Source: Sipunculus nudus
Lineage: Eukaryota > Annelida > Sipuncula > Golfingiida > Sipunculidae
NCBI GenBank assembly: GCA_026874595.1
Contig: CM049317.1
Location: 25,076,401 to 25,140,400 of the forward strand
DNA: 64,000 nt
Reading direction: 5' to 3'
Within the stretch, counting starts at the first letter, position 1. Every line of letters begins with the position of its first letter. A program made the translations under genes and the position numbers. Shown piece after piece: positions 13,441-25,379 of this stretch. Under the pieces are notes generated by a model that saw only the letters and a program-made list of their open reading frames with translations, had not been told where the DNA came from and searched no databases.

Positions 13441-14690
13441 CCAATAACATAAACAAGTATTTGTAAATATTTGCACAAAAACAATAAACACGCACAAAAC
13501 ACGCATCTGCATATAGTTACTATAGTCGATAACTAGCCTGATTTAATTTTAACATTAAAAAAATCATGATCAGAAACCTTCAGTACAAAAAACAATCATT
13601 TACACTCGTGGTTATTATACTTTATACTTGTATATTCGACCACCTGTCACGTAATTTACTAATTCTATTATTTTTCTTTCCGATAAGAAATTCAAGCATG
13701 CACTTGGTGTATATATCGTATCTGTTCCTGATAGGTATGATTTTACAAATTTTTTTAATGCAATCAACAGAACCAAGTGTGGCCACAGATGTTTATGGCC
13801 GCCCTGACAGATTAATTATTTCAAAATTTCATCGATTCGTTTTTGCACCGATAAACATCTGGTTATTACCTCTTTTTTTTCTTCGCTCACTATTTTCTAT
13901 ATCTTGAAGGTTGTCGCTCATCACTGACATCACGATAAAAGCTCCAAGCACTTAAAAGCCTCCGGGCTAATATACAACCTATAATCAGGGAGGATCACGT
14001 TGACTAACTCGGTCGTAATAATTTCAATCTGTACAGAGTTTAAATTTTATTACAGAGTCAAGAGATGCTTATTGCAATATGTCTTGGAAATCATTAATGT
14101 AAGAATATACTTTTAACGGTCATTCAGTCCACGTGTTAATTAACCTTCGTGTTTTTTAAATTATTTTTTTTATTAAAATTGTTTCCAGTTTTTTTTAATA
14201 CTGGGGGTTGAGCGTTGGCTCAAATAACCATGGCATCCAGGCCATTTTAAAATAAACTGATAGGAGCCTGCGAGTCATATAAGTCATAACAAAACCCCCA
14301 TACTAAGGCTCGGATTGAAATGTATGTGCCGTGTGGTAGTATTATAAACATTAATGTATATGTTAATGTTGTCATTTTCTTTCCTTTGATCTATAGATTT
14401 AGATGTCGTATAACCATCCAGAGTAACTCTTGATTAAGATTCAAACCGGGGGAATCAACATTCCCTCTGAGGGAATTCCAATCATAGCTTGTCCTTGATG
14501 AAATTCAAATTCTACCTATAGGGAATTTCACTTCCAAGTTCCACAGGAATTGTGACTTCCCTCTGCAAAGTCTTGATTCCCCTATAGAAATCTTGTTTCA
14601 GAAAACCCCGATGGAACCACACTAAACATAAACCAATATTTGCGATGCATGACCTACAATAACGTACCTGTATTCCGTCTAAAGTAGTCT
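13441..14690. other. No gene recognised
   Basis: An open frame of 113 codons (13566-13907, +) is hydrophobic but has no recognisable motif, as expected of AT-rich sequence. Near 14420-14600 'GGGAATT'-like phrases recur irregularly. Confidence 0.4.
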
Positions 14691-14739
14691 AGTATATATA
14701 CAGGCCAAGACATACATACACGCAACCCTCATCGCACAC

Positions 14740-14825
14740 AAAGACACACACACACATATACATACATAGAATATATACACATGTATAAACGGATATATAT
14801 ACACACATAAATACATATATATATT

Positions 14826-14895
<70 letters not shown>
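14740..14895. repeat. (CA)n/(TA)n compound microsatellite
   Basis: (CA)n at about 14827-14844 runs into a long TA tract to 14895, with looser ACACATATA repeats before it. Confidence 0.85.
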
Positions 14896-14899
<4 letters not shown>

Positions 14900-15502
14900 G
14901 AAGGATAGGTGTATACATATTCATTTTCCTTCTCTGTATACATCCATGAACCCTAAGTGTATACATTTAACGATGACGGTATATGTACGATGTATTACTC
15001 AGTGTCCCTTTTAACGTTCGGAGACACTTAAACTCAGATGTTTGCTTAGTTTGATTTCTTCATGGAGTTTGTTAGTTAATTTTTATTAAGTTTTTTAACA
15101 GGACGAGCACCTCCACTGTGATGGTTAGTTTGTAGTGGGTCTGGGGTCTCTCTAGGCAGTCGGAGAAATCCCCTGAGAAGTCATCAAAGAATGCCGCATC
15201 TCTTAATCACGATTTAAGTCATATAATAAAAAAAATCATGCTGTCTATAAAAAAATGTAATCAACATCAAATGTAGCACATCAAGTATTTATCAACTGAC
15301 TGAACCTACATGCCTTAGTAAATATGACATACCTGATATTTATTAATAATTTTTTTAATGTTCCTTGAGATTACCTCAATTTCTAAATAAGCAACTTCGA
15401 TTGATATTATCGAAAACTCGAATCACAATGGGGTTGACATTATAATGTTGTAAGAATGATAGTATCCTGTCATGGATAGCACATATATTATCATATCATA
15501 TG

Positions 15503-15507
<5 letters not shown>

Positions 15508-15589
<82 letters not shown>

Positions 15590-15620
15590 GAGGTGGGGGG
15601 AGGGAAAGAGAGAGTGACAG
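15508..15620. repeat. (AT)n-(AG)n compound microsatellite
   Basis: AT dinucleotides (about 15508-15532) pass directly into AG dinucleotides (to about 15592), then into GACA/CAGA repeats. Confidence 0.85.
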
Positions 15621-15744
15621 ACAGACAGACAGACAGAGACGCTGGAAGAGAACGAATGAGAGCTTAAAATAGCTATAAATTAAAAAGAGTTTATATATTT
15701 TGTGACATGTATCTGTTTATAATGCGCCTGGCGTTCTGATTTCG

Positions 15745-16419
15745 TGTTAGGCTCAAGCCCTGGGCGTTCCTATGGGAACCGCTCTTCCTGAACCCTGACT
15801 TGTAGTAAACACAGTACTCCGTGTAGTCTAGAAATTTTGGGTCTGTTCAGGCGCTATGGACGAATGTGTATTATTCTGTAGTCTAGAGAGTCCCAGAATG
15901 GAATTAAGTTTCTAGGCTTCGAGTGAAAAAGCTGTAAATAGGGGCTGTGTTTAGAGCCGGCAGAGAGAAAATACCAGCGGACATGGAAGAGTGTGACTCT
16001 CTCGTCAGTGTTCTTTTTGGACCGTTCTGATAATTGCAGAACTTACTGATCTTTAACGGATTTTATACAGACTTTATATAGAAATTGTCTTCAGTTTGCC
16101 TTTGGGATAATTATCAGAACTTCACGTTTTGATTACAACAGATTGTTTTTGAGACTTAATCGGACTATTCTCTGAGAAGATTAACTTGAACTGTTTATGT
16201 GGATTATTTATGTTAAAGGACTCTTGTTGAGCTGTGACAGTGGTCGTATCCAGAAATTAAAGCCTAGGATCCGGACATTCTGGTACTGTACATATTATTA
16301 TTCTTATACTGTGTAATTGTATTGATTTAGGGTATTGTAATGTTAGGATTATTCCAAGAATAAATTACAATTATTTGTTAACAAAAAAACCACTGACTTC
16401 TTTATTCATTCCCCTAACA
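15745..16419 (+). mobile_element. Solo LTR of a retrotransposon
   Basis: The 675-bp block begins TGTTAGG and ends CCTAACA, a perfect 7-bp inverted terminus of TG...CA form. It is flanked by tttcg (15740-15744) and tttca (16420-16424), a 4/5 match to a 5-bp target duplication. In order it carries a TATA-like TAAATAG (15935-15941) and an AATAAA polyadenylation signal (16359-16364), as expected of U3-R-U5. No second LTR, primer-binding site or gag-pol is adjacent, so it looks like a solo LTR left by recombination. A Gypsy-type origin is possible but cannot be decided here. Confidence 0.6.
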
Positions 16420-16434
16420 TTTCACGCTGCCTAG

Positions 16435-16469
16435 TGTTGCGGAATCTGATTTTTTTTATTTCCGTAACA
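16435..16469. repeat. Short inverted repeat resembling LTR termini
   Basis: TGTTGCGGAA and TTCCGTAACA are near-perfect inverted partners separated by 15 bp. Another 'gttccgtaac' lies near 16510. They may be relics of a second LTR family next to the solo LTR. Confidence 0.3.
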
Positions 16470-16524
16470 TTATTTATGCTTTTCACGATTACATGATCTG
16501 TTGTTATTAGGTTCCGTAACTATA

Positions 16525-16530
16525 TATGTA

Positions 16531-16587
<57 letters not shown>
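16525..16587. repeat. (AT)n microsatellite
   Basis: Pure AT dinucleotides of about 60 bp. Confidence 0.85.
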
Positions 16588-16589
<2 letters not shown>

Positions 16590-17159
16590 CCTGGACAGAT
16601 GAATGACAATAAGTATATCACGTTAAACATTTGACAACCCTTAATAGTACCTTACCTTATCTGTCGCTGCTTATTATCAGAAGACAAAAGCTTTGAGTAA
16701 AACCACTAAATCATCACACGTAAAATATGCAGGATGTTACATAAAATCATATATAAATTGAACCATTACCATCACCAAAAAGTAAGGCCATGCATGGTTG
16801 TCAGATGGATATTTTGACAACCTGGCTTGTTGTTTTTGGTACACCCATTTGAAAACCGTTAAGTTGTCGATTTGACAATCACATGTTTTCGATGTTATAT
16901 ATGCCTTGATGTTTATGCCTTGTGCGAGCATGTCAGAAATTTAGTAAACAAAGGAGAATCATGGCCGAGTACCGCAAACGTATCTAGCTTAATATTTTAA
17001 TAGAGAATTTAGTCCCTGTAGAATAGATGAATATATGCTGTAATTAGCTCAAAGATTATGAATGACTTAATAGACAAATAATGAGAATGTGTCCGGTAAT
17101 CCATACACAAAACGATGATAGTCTTAAAGTACTCTGTTTATATGTTTATCTTTTGCTTT
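16588..17159. other. No feature recognised
   Basis: AT-rich sequence without element ends or a convincing reading frame. Confidence 0.4.
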
Positions 17160-17400
17160 TGATTCCACGGGGTTAATCCGTGTGGGACACTGAAATCAAT
17201 TTAGAGCTGAATTTTAGAAAAACCAAGACGATTATTGATTATTGACCCTCAGTAAAATTCAACACTGATATACCTCCTTATGGAGATTAACAGTTTGGGG
17301 ATAAAAATCTTTGTTGTATTAAATTTTTTGGTGTCTATATATCATCAGATTTGAAATCTCTAGATAACGTTTAGGGACATAAGCATTGAAGAAAAGGGAC
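17160..17400 (+). pseudogene. Possible LINE reverse-transcriptase relic
   Basis: One frame reads NFRKTKTIIDY and, further on, IKFFGVYISSDLKSLDNV. This resembles the post-catalytic KxK/FLGV.I..DLK region of non-LTR reverse transcriptases. Stops interrupt it and no YxDD box is visible nearby. It may be chance similarity. Confidence 0.25.
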
Positions 17401-18859
17401 ATAAGCTTTTGCAATGATATGTGTATTATCTGACGCTTTTATTTCATTTTGCTTAATTCAATAACACCCCAGCAAAACTATGTATCGTCAGATTTGAGTG
17501 GGTGGACAAATTTAATGACTGCATGCTCGAAGAAGGCCAAGCAGGTTTGGTACTTTTTGAGAAACTTTATTGATTTTGTTTTAGGCTTAGCAAAGCTGTT
17601 GAAATATTATTCAGCAAATTATTGACAGTTATAGCGTCTTGACGCTGTCACTGTATTTGGAGTCGGCATTAGTGTTGAGGAACAAATTCTTCTTAATAGG
17701 GTTATTAATTCAGATTGAAGGAAAATCAAAACAAAACAAGAGATTACTTAAGAAAGCGAAAACTATTTTCAACATGGAACAACACATTCGTTAGCATTAA
17801 GGAAAACTGGAGTTGGCTTTCGCATTAAAATGTTTATAAAGAACTTTAAACCAGCTATTCACCTATCATCTGTTAAGATTATGTGATTTCTAGTTCACTC
17901 TGGATGAACTCTTGGTTATTCCGATTTAGAAAGGTACAAAATCATGTCTCTTTCATGGGTATTAGAGCTATTCCATCTACAAGCTGTTAGTAAACATGGT
18001 ACTTTCACCAATGTTGACAAACAGAAAAACATTGTAACCTATATGCTGGTCGGTTGCTTATTTATGTGCAGAAAGTGAAAGATCACTAGTTAGAAAACAC
18101 CACTTTCATATCTCTGAGTTTTCAGGGCACTTCGGGAAAGAGTCAGTAAAGAAACGATTAGATTATGTTGTAGATCCGGCACATGAAACGGATTCAGGGA
18201 CGCCAACCAAGGAATATCCACAAATGTGCAGTCACTTTTACACGCATGAATCTGGATATGTTGTTGCAAATACGCTTTTGGGAGCACCCGACAATAGGGA
18301 CTCCAATATGACTAAGGCTTGCATTCAAGAGAATGCAGATTTTTAGATGTATACATTACCCCTCTAATGAGTGCCACTCTAGTTTGGTATAACATAAACA
18401 ACTTGGCCTCTGGTTGGACCAAGGTGTATCGCTCAGGATGTGGTTGAAGATGAGATTGACAGGTTTTTGTGGTGTTTTGGATAGGGCAATGAAAGGTTGC
18501 AGGGCAAATGAAAATTCAAGCAAAAATTGTCGAGGGTACTTTGAAATATTATTTCTAGCAGGTGGATGATAAGGGAAATTTAATCAAATAACAAAATGGC
18601 ATTGTTGGCCTTTTTTGCTGATGTTGGGGTAATTTAAAGTTGTATGTCTGTTTCTGTGAAAAAAAAGTGCTTGGCAGGTGGCGACTTCTGTTGCCAGTTT
18701 GTTAAATGTTGCTATTTGATGCAAAAACGATATATACATAATACAACCCCTGCTCTCCTGGAGAAAAATAAAAGTGCAGGTGTAGAGCCTGAGTTTGATG
18801 TATAACATAATGCCGAGGCGGTGACATGTTTTACGATTGGCCCCATCCAGGGTAAGCGG
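17401..18859. other. No gene recognised
   Basis: Part may be further decayed retrotransposon sequence following 17,400, but no motif can be read. Confidence 0.35.
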
Positions 18860-18950
18860 TCTTCAGATTTAATGGGCAGGTCGTGCCTAACGGTCGTCCT
18901 TCACTCACAAACGAATGCGCCTTTCGAGGGTTCCTTGGTGGGATGACTTT
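18860..18950 (+). mobile_element. SINE body fragment, inverted to the two copies downstream
   Basis: In reverse complement the segment 'aacggtcgtccttcactcac' followed by 'aaacgaatgcgcctttcga' matches the body of the two SINE copies at 19.2 and 19.6 kb (GCRCTCRTTTGTGAGTGAA and CGGTCGTTGG). Only the non-tRNA part is present. Confidence 0.5.
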
Positions 18951-19204
18951 ACATGAAAAAATATGCTTTGCATCCCTTTTGTTCTTTGATGTATATACAG
19001 TAATTATCGATGTATATGGTACTCTGTTGTATATGTAATTACTACTGCAGAATAACATATGTCCATCATCAAAAATTATGATTGTCTATTTTTGAACCGG
19101 CCTAACAAGATAATCTACGTGGTAACCGGCTCATTTTTTTAAATGCTAGCTTAACTCTTAAGTCTATGTATATCTCGAGAAAGCCTTTTAGGTTTCAAAC
19201 TAAG

Positions 19205-19460
19205 TGACACGGTAGTGTTACACGCACCTTAGGGGTACTGGGTCGGTAATCGTCCAAATTTCTAGGTCATACCACGGATGAACCCCTGAAAGACGCACTC
19301 ATTTGTGAGTGAAACACGGTCGTTGGGCTCGGTCTTCCGATTAAGCTTGCAGAGCGCTCGCCCTTGTTGGGGGCCGAATGAGAAAGGTGGGCTGAGATTC
19401 GAACTCACAATCTCCCAGTTTAGAGGCATATATATTCTACCCCTGAGCCACAGAAACCGG
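19205..19460 (-). mobile_element. tRNA-derived SINE, copy 1
   Basis: Read on the minus strand it starts with a tRNA-like head. An A box (TGGCTCAGGGGTAGA) lies at 19436-19450 and a B box (GAGTTCGAATCTC) near 19394-19408, spaced as in a pol III promoter. The head is followed by a ~170-bp tRNA-unrelated body with GTGAGTGAAACACGGTCGTT on the plus strand. The head does not form a full tRNA cloverleaf. A near copy follows at 19.6 kb. Confidence 0.65.
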
Positions 19461-19611
19461 TATATACATTGACAATTGAATGGGTCTTTTGGTTAGAAAC
19501 TAGTGGAAAAGTTTCGACTTTCTTAAATACAGATAATGAGCATACACATGAAAAGCAATAGACAAGACTATATCCTGATGTTAACCAAGCCTGGTGATCA
19601 CTGCACCTGCG

Positions 19612-19825
19612 GGCCCTAGGTCATACCACCAACGAAAACCCGAAAGGCGCACTCGTTTGTGAGTGAAACACGGCCGTTGGACACTTTCTTTCAATTAAGC
19701 CTGCAGAGCGCTCACCCTGCGTGGTGGCCGACAATCTTACTGCCTCGAACTCATTATCTCCTGAGTCCTGCATGTGATCTGTCCCTGAGCCACATGCAGA
19801 AGCCGGCATATACATCGACTATTGG
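19612..19825 (-). mobile_element. tRNA-derived SINE, copy 2 (diverged head)
   Basis: Same orientation as copy 1 and the same body: 'taggtcataccac' then 'cgcactcgtttgtgagtgaa' and 'cacggccgttgg'. The minus-strand head retains TGGCTCAGGGACAG as a degraded A box; the B box is damaged ('cgaactcattatctc' on plus). Confidence 0.6.
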
Positions 19826-20689
19826 GGTGGGTCGGTTGGTAAGAAACTCTTAAATGCTGATGATTAGGAATGGCCCTGAGTGATATATTGCAGCCGTTCA
19901 TATTTTTCCAACACTTTAAAATATATATACATATCTGTTATATATTATTGGAATGTATAATTCTTTTATCAAGGTCTTTATTTTAAGAATGAAGAACCTG
20001 CTATTTATAACTTAAAGCTTTAAAGGTATCCTCGAATATTGATGAATCTTGAGCAAAATTCTTGTTTCTAATTTTGTCCATTAATTTGTGGTATTTAAAA
20101 CCTTTTTCATCAGTGTGCATGAGATTAAACTGTACCTTCTAACATATATCACATTTTTTTTATCTCAGCTGTGAACCATTTTGTATTGAAGAATGATTCC
20201 TGAATTGAAGTGCTCTTCGCTTTATCTAATGGATAGCTTTACACATTATTCTTCAATATGTTTATGTAACATATATTGTATTTTCCATGACTAATATTTT
20301 TGTATTACGCTAACACACGGCGTTAGCTGTTGAAACAAACGCGAATGAACATGCATGTTCTATTGTGTCTTATTTTAGTAACAACAACCTTTTACATAAT
20401 ACTGATATTTAGAATAATAATACTACTTCTTAAGGTTGCATCCCTTGCCAAAAACGTCTATCACAATCAGCCGTAAAGTCATATAAATCAGTATTAAACC
20501 CATGAAATATATATTACATTTAAACCTGGTGCAGTCTCATTTACGGTGGTAATCATATTTTTTTAATAACCATTCATTTATATATGATATTTTCACAATA
20601 TAAAAACATAAGAATTCTAAATTGTACGATAATATGTAGCATAAGATAAACGCAATGTCTATATGAAGATTTAAGGCAAATTTAAAGGA
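19826..20689. other. No feature recognised
   Basis: AT-rich sequence without conserved frames or element ends. Confidence 0.4.
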
Positions 20690-21182
20690 TTTTAGACTAT
20701 AGAGACCTATTCACAAACCAAGTATGTTTAATATAAAAGGGGTATATTGATTTCTCTTTACAATATTATGGTATCTGTCATGCAGTATTTCGCTCTAAAA
20801 ATCATCGATTTACGCCTATACACAAGAAGAGCTAAAATTGCTCCAGGTGCCATTAGTGGCACTAAACAACATAGCGCGCATGCTACCTGGTGGGCGCACC
20901 GCGTAACTTCAAAAATATACAGTTTGCATGCTTCCATTAGGTGTTTTATCTGTTAGGTGTTTTCGCACATGCGCAGAATCGGTCCTCGAGTCACACAGTC
21001 TTGATATAGTAAACAGACACACGTGGACTGCGCTTCGTCCAACACAGAACCATAACAAGACAGTCAGCATGCATGCCGGGATGGTTTTGCTGTGGGACCT
21101 TCGTAGCCTTATGTAGGCAAATTAAACGTATAGAATGAGATCATGCACATATTACTGGACGTTTTTATGTACCTTTAGGGAA
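20690..21182 (+). mobile_element. TTAAAGG-ended MITE, near full-length copy
   Basis: It starts with a degraded end ('tagagacctattcacaaa') and ends 'tatgtacctttaggg'. Internal phrases shared with the copy at 48.05-48.55 kb include 'taaacagacacac' and 'gggatggttttgctg'. The family ends are weak inverted repeats (TTAAAGGGRCC... / ...GTCCCTTTAA). No transposase is encoded. The superfamily is uncertain; TTAA boundaries would fit piggyBac-type targeting. Confidence 0.55.
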
Positions 21183-22589
21183 TCTTGTGAGGTATAAACT
21201 TTGAATAGAAGCCTAGAAAGAAACGGACATGAGACTCAAATTGCGGGGCTACTGTTAAGTATTAAGTTATTTTGTGGTTTTACTATTACTATTTCATGGA
21301 TTTTTGCGGCTACCTCTGCTACCTCTTTAGATCCGCCCCTGGAAATGTTTGTGATTAAAGCCCTGCCTTAGTGAGACATGTATAACTCATGTTGGGTCTT
21401 ATATACATTGCAAAATTGTATATATATTATGTGTAGCAAATATTTTTATATTTTGAACCTGTACTAAGTTCGATTGGTGTTAATGTTACATACTTTATAA
21501 GAACTTGATGTAATCTAAGATACTGTATTTGCCATGTTATTTTAAATACAGTATTTTGTTTTGGTTCACATTCTTGTAAAAATATATCTTAAGTAATATA
21601 ACCTTAAATTATTTCACTAGGCTGTTAACATCATGTTAACCCTCTCAGAGCATTTATGAACAATGGGCTATAGAAATTTGCTTTAGTATAATTACCACTT
21701 GTACCGGTATTAATAATTAATAATATGGGACGTTTTGTATCGACTTTATAAGCATGTAAACTGGTACGTCTGTTATTAATTCGCAGATAAATAATCACAT
21801 CGGGACATAACACTGGGAAATCCCTTTGGTCTACATGAATAATTCAGAAGACAGTTATTATAAACAATATTAATGGGTAGCCCCCTCAGCATTAAATCAA
21901 AAGCTTGGGGGCACGCGGTGTCAGGGGAACGCATGAGATGTTGTTATATGAACTAATCCTATAAACCATGCACCGCTGTCTCAAGATGAGCCACTTGCGC
22001 CTGATAAACCATTTATTGTATCCCTTTATTGATAGCAGCTAGTTGATTTGATTTAAGGAATGTAAAAACTACACAATCAGTCAGTTTTGTCACTCTATAA
22101 ACATGTTGCCTTGTCTGTAACTAGTGAGTGATTTTAATATCACGCCAATAGAATATGGCTATTTACCAGGGTCAGCTAACCAATAAAAATACAAGTTTTT
22201 CAACATCAGTTTCTTTGGAAGATATATAGACATTTCTAAACACCACCTCTTGAACATACCGAAGCATATTCTCTCGTCTAAATAAAACTTATTTTAGTGT
22301 ATATAATCACGGGAACTATTATACATAGCATTAATTCATAAAACTAAACCATAAAACAATATTCATTTATGTACAACTGCATAGTCGCAAAACAAATGAT
22401 ATTATAATATGTATTGGGTATACGTGGGAAATACTAATAAAGAAAAGGCATTTTTTCAATCGGTAGTTTATATATATTTCTGACACAATCCTCGCGTCTG
22501 CCAGTTCCAAAAGCTAGGCATCAGTGTTTCGATATGGTACTAGATAAAAGCAGACCGCGTGACTGTTATGGTTAACCCAAAAACTACGG
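21183..22589. other. No gene recognised
   Basis: Contains 'agatccgcccctgg' at about 21,330, the reverse complement of wording found beside poly(C/G) runs elsewhere, here without the run. Confidence 0.4.
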
Positions 22590-23785
22590 TGGCTCGTAAA
22601 GGATACACAGAGAAGTATATTATATCTCGTTCCAAGGACATAATATCTCGTTCCCACGCAATAGTATCGCGTTTCCACGCGATAATTATTTTTTTTTCCA
22701 AGCGATAGTATCACGTTCCCACGTGATAGTTATCTCAATCCCACGCGATATAGTAGCTCGTTCCCACGCGATAAAGTAGCTCGTTCCCACGCGATAATTA
22801 TCTCGTTTCACGCGAAAGTATCGCGTTCGCCATCGATAAATATAGTTAGACAATTTAATTCAGTAAGATCTACTTCTTTAATCCTTAAAGGCATGTTTCT
22901 CTACATTGGATTACGTTTATGCTCGATTTATTTATATGGATATGAAGCGGGCTTAATACGCTGAGAGCCGAAATGGTGCAAAAGCCACCCTTATAATACT
23001 CATGGGCTATTTTTTCTTCAAGGAATGTGTTGACGGGGAGTGGGGGGGGGGGGGGGCGTACAGGACTACGGATATAACATGTGCCATAACAAATTTTCGT
23101 TATATTAAATGCTTTTTAAATGTTATTGTGTAAAAATCAGAGGGGGGAACTTGAGCAACTTTTTCATAAAAAGTTAAATTCCCCGAAAGATTTAGGGGAC
23201 AAAAGTTACTTGGTGGCCTCTTAAAAAGTGAGGGGAACTTGTGCCCCCCCCCCTACCCCCCCCAACCCCCCTTTAGCCTATATTGAAGTTCATGACTAAC
23301 ACCTTCTGTTGTAAGCTTTTCTCTTGAGAATAACACAAAAGGACAAGTTGTTTCCATGTTTGGTATATACCTTGGGTAATTATTCAACCCTAATCCGAAA
23401 CCCTAATCCAAACTGTGGAAGTTAAAATAGAAACAAGTGTTTCAGTTTGTTTAATTTGTTAAGTGCAGAAAGGTTTACATAACCCTTACTATGAGGGCTC
23501 TGGCTAGCATGGTATACTTAAATTATATATGCGAGTGGGAACGAGATACTATCGCGTGGGAACGAGAAAATTATCGCGTGGGAATGATATACTATAATGT
23601 GGGAACGAGATAATTTTCGCGTGGGAACGAGATACTTCCGCGTGGAAAAGAGAAAATTATCGCGTGGGAACGAGATACTATCACGTGAGAACGAGATCAT
23701 TATCGCGTGGAAACGAGACACTATCATGTGAAACGAGATAATTTTCGAGCGGGAATGAGATAAAAATTCTGCGTGTCCCATACCA
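22590..23785. mobile_element. Foldback-like element with tandem-repeat inverted arms
   Basis: The left arm (about 22600-22850) is a tandem array of ~21-23-bp units of the type TCTCGTTCCCACGCGATA. The right arm (about 23525-23785) is the same array inverted (CGCGTGGGAACGAGATACTAT alternating with CGCGTGGGAACGAGAAAATTAT). The outer edges also match as inverted repeats: ggatacacagagaa on the left against gggacacgcagaat read from the right. About 670 bp lie between, holding G15 (23042-23056) and several C runs but no open frame. Arms built of tandem repeats are the hallmark of foldback/Galileo-type DNA elements. No target duplication could be identified. Confidence 0.6.
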
Positions 23786-24189
23786 TGCACCGTATACAAA
23801 ACAGGCTAATGCTGCACTCGTTATCTGTGGGTTAACACGAGTCGACAAGTGGATGGAAAGTAGCGTGCGACACGTGGTCCCAGTGGTATGTACCACTGGT
23901 GAACAATGGCTTGTTGGAGTAACTCGGTTTTCCCACTTGGCGACTTTCACCTTTGTCTGTGACAATGACGGCAGCCAGGGAGCGAATAATAAAACCAAGA
24001 TTTTTACGTGTGAAAATAATAGTTTTTAGTGTAAAAAAAAATTGAATAAATGAAACATGAATGTCATGAAATATATATTATAAATCAGTTCATGTTTGGT
24101 TACTATTACAGTCTAGACATCCAGTCATTAGGCCTTTTATTCTATTAAATGGCTACCGAAAGGTTGCAAGTTGTTTGCATCACTTGACA

Positions 24190-24800
24190 TCTGGTGATTA
24201 CCATTAACTCCAGAGTTAACTAACGAATGCAGCAATACGCGCACGTCAAGCTAGCGTCAAGCGTCACAGCGCTAAACACGCGTCAGTTTGTAAGATATAA
24301 ACCAAGCTCTTGTCGTATGTTTGGTTTTATCTTTTTGAAATAGTGTTGTAATATTGATAATCATTATTGGTATAATTGTAAATCATGTTTCTGTTGTTAA
24401 AGAAAATGTTCATATATGACATTTTTCTTCCACTATATGTTAATTATATTTGTATTTTGCTTTGTGAAACTGTTACTATCCATATATACGTCAATTATTA
24501 TGATATAATAAATCATTATAAATTGTTACAAATATTTTCCCATCAGGGTAAACTTAATGCGCATGTTGTGCGGGGAAACCCTCTCTGAAATATTGTTAAT
24601 CACACTGCAAGAATCCAACGCGGTAAGCAAGCGTTACGCGTCCTTAATCGCTTAAGGAGCGATACCTCACTCGTGGGGCGCGGGTAAGTTGGTTTGTTCA
24701 AGAAAAATTGAATGTAGCGACTCCTTTTATATTTGACGCTTGACACATGACGCTTATATAATTGACGCCCGTTAGCGTGTTTTGGTCTTTCTGCGGTTTA
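24190..24800. repeat. GCGTCAA-rich flanks in inverted orientation
   Basis: Clusters of gcgtcaagcgtc-like words (24236-24290) and their reverse complements (about 24733-24780) bracket ~450 bp. 'cttaatcgcttaagg' is an internal palindrome. This may be a small DNA element with subterminal repeats; ends are not defined. Confidence 0.3.
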
Positions 24801-25379
24801 TGAAACGAGGATGCAGATATGGTGCTCGTGTATTAGACTTTCCATCGATGTATCCGATAGCCTGTTGTCTTTTGAAACACTCCTCGGGTCAATTTAGTTC
24901 GAGGCCGGTCTTATGACTGCGCAGCCCTGGACATACAACCAGCGGGTACTGACGGCAGCCCGAGCAAATCGATGTGTCGGATTGTAACTGCCGCCAGCAA
25001 CGGCGAGGCTGCGACATGATGTCCGGTTTCAACTGTTCTCCTATGACATGATACCAATCCAAGGTCTTCATATGTCCAAAATTTGTTCCCTCTGGGCCCA
25101 GGTGTTCATGAGTACAGATATAGGAGATGTAATCCTGTGGTGGGTTCAATGACAGCTTATTTGGACAGCCCCTCATGAAGTCACGCAGACACCGATACTA
25201 GGATTACCAGCTTTTACCCGGCAGAGTGCATGATAAAATAATATAGGGGCCTACTAAAACTTCTCCCTCCCTGCTAACACTGAAAAATCACTTGCAAATG
25301 TTTATTTTAATGATCCAAACATTCATTACTCATGCAAACATACTAGTATTTATATATGTGCAGTCCAGAACTGATGGTG
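24801..25379. other. No gene supported
   Basis: A 95-codon minus-strand frame (24889-25176) has balanced composition with several Cys and Trp but no recognised domain, splice sites or neighbours. Confidence 0.35.

Noticed and set aside
13566-13907. 113-codon hydrophobic frame
   Set aside because: AT-rich sequence readily gives Phe/Leu/Ile-rich frames; no family motif, splice sites or neighbours.
24889-25176. 95-codon minus-strand frame with several Cys and Trp
   Set aside because: Composition is coding-like but no known motif or intron signals; left as unsupported.
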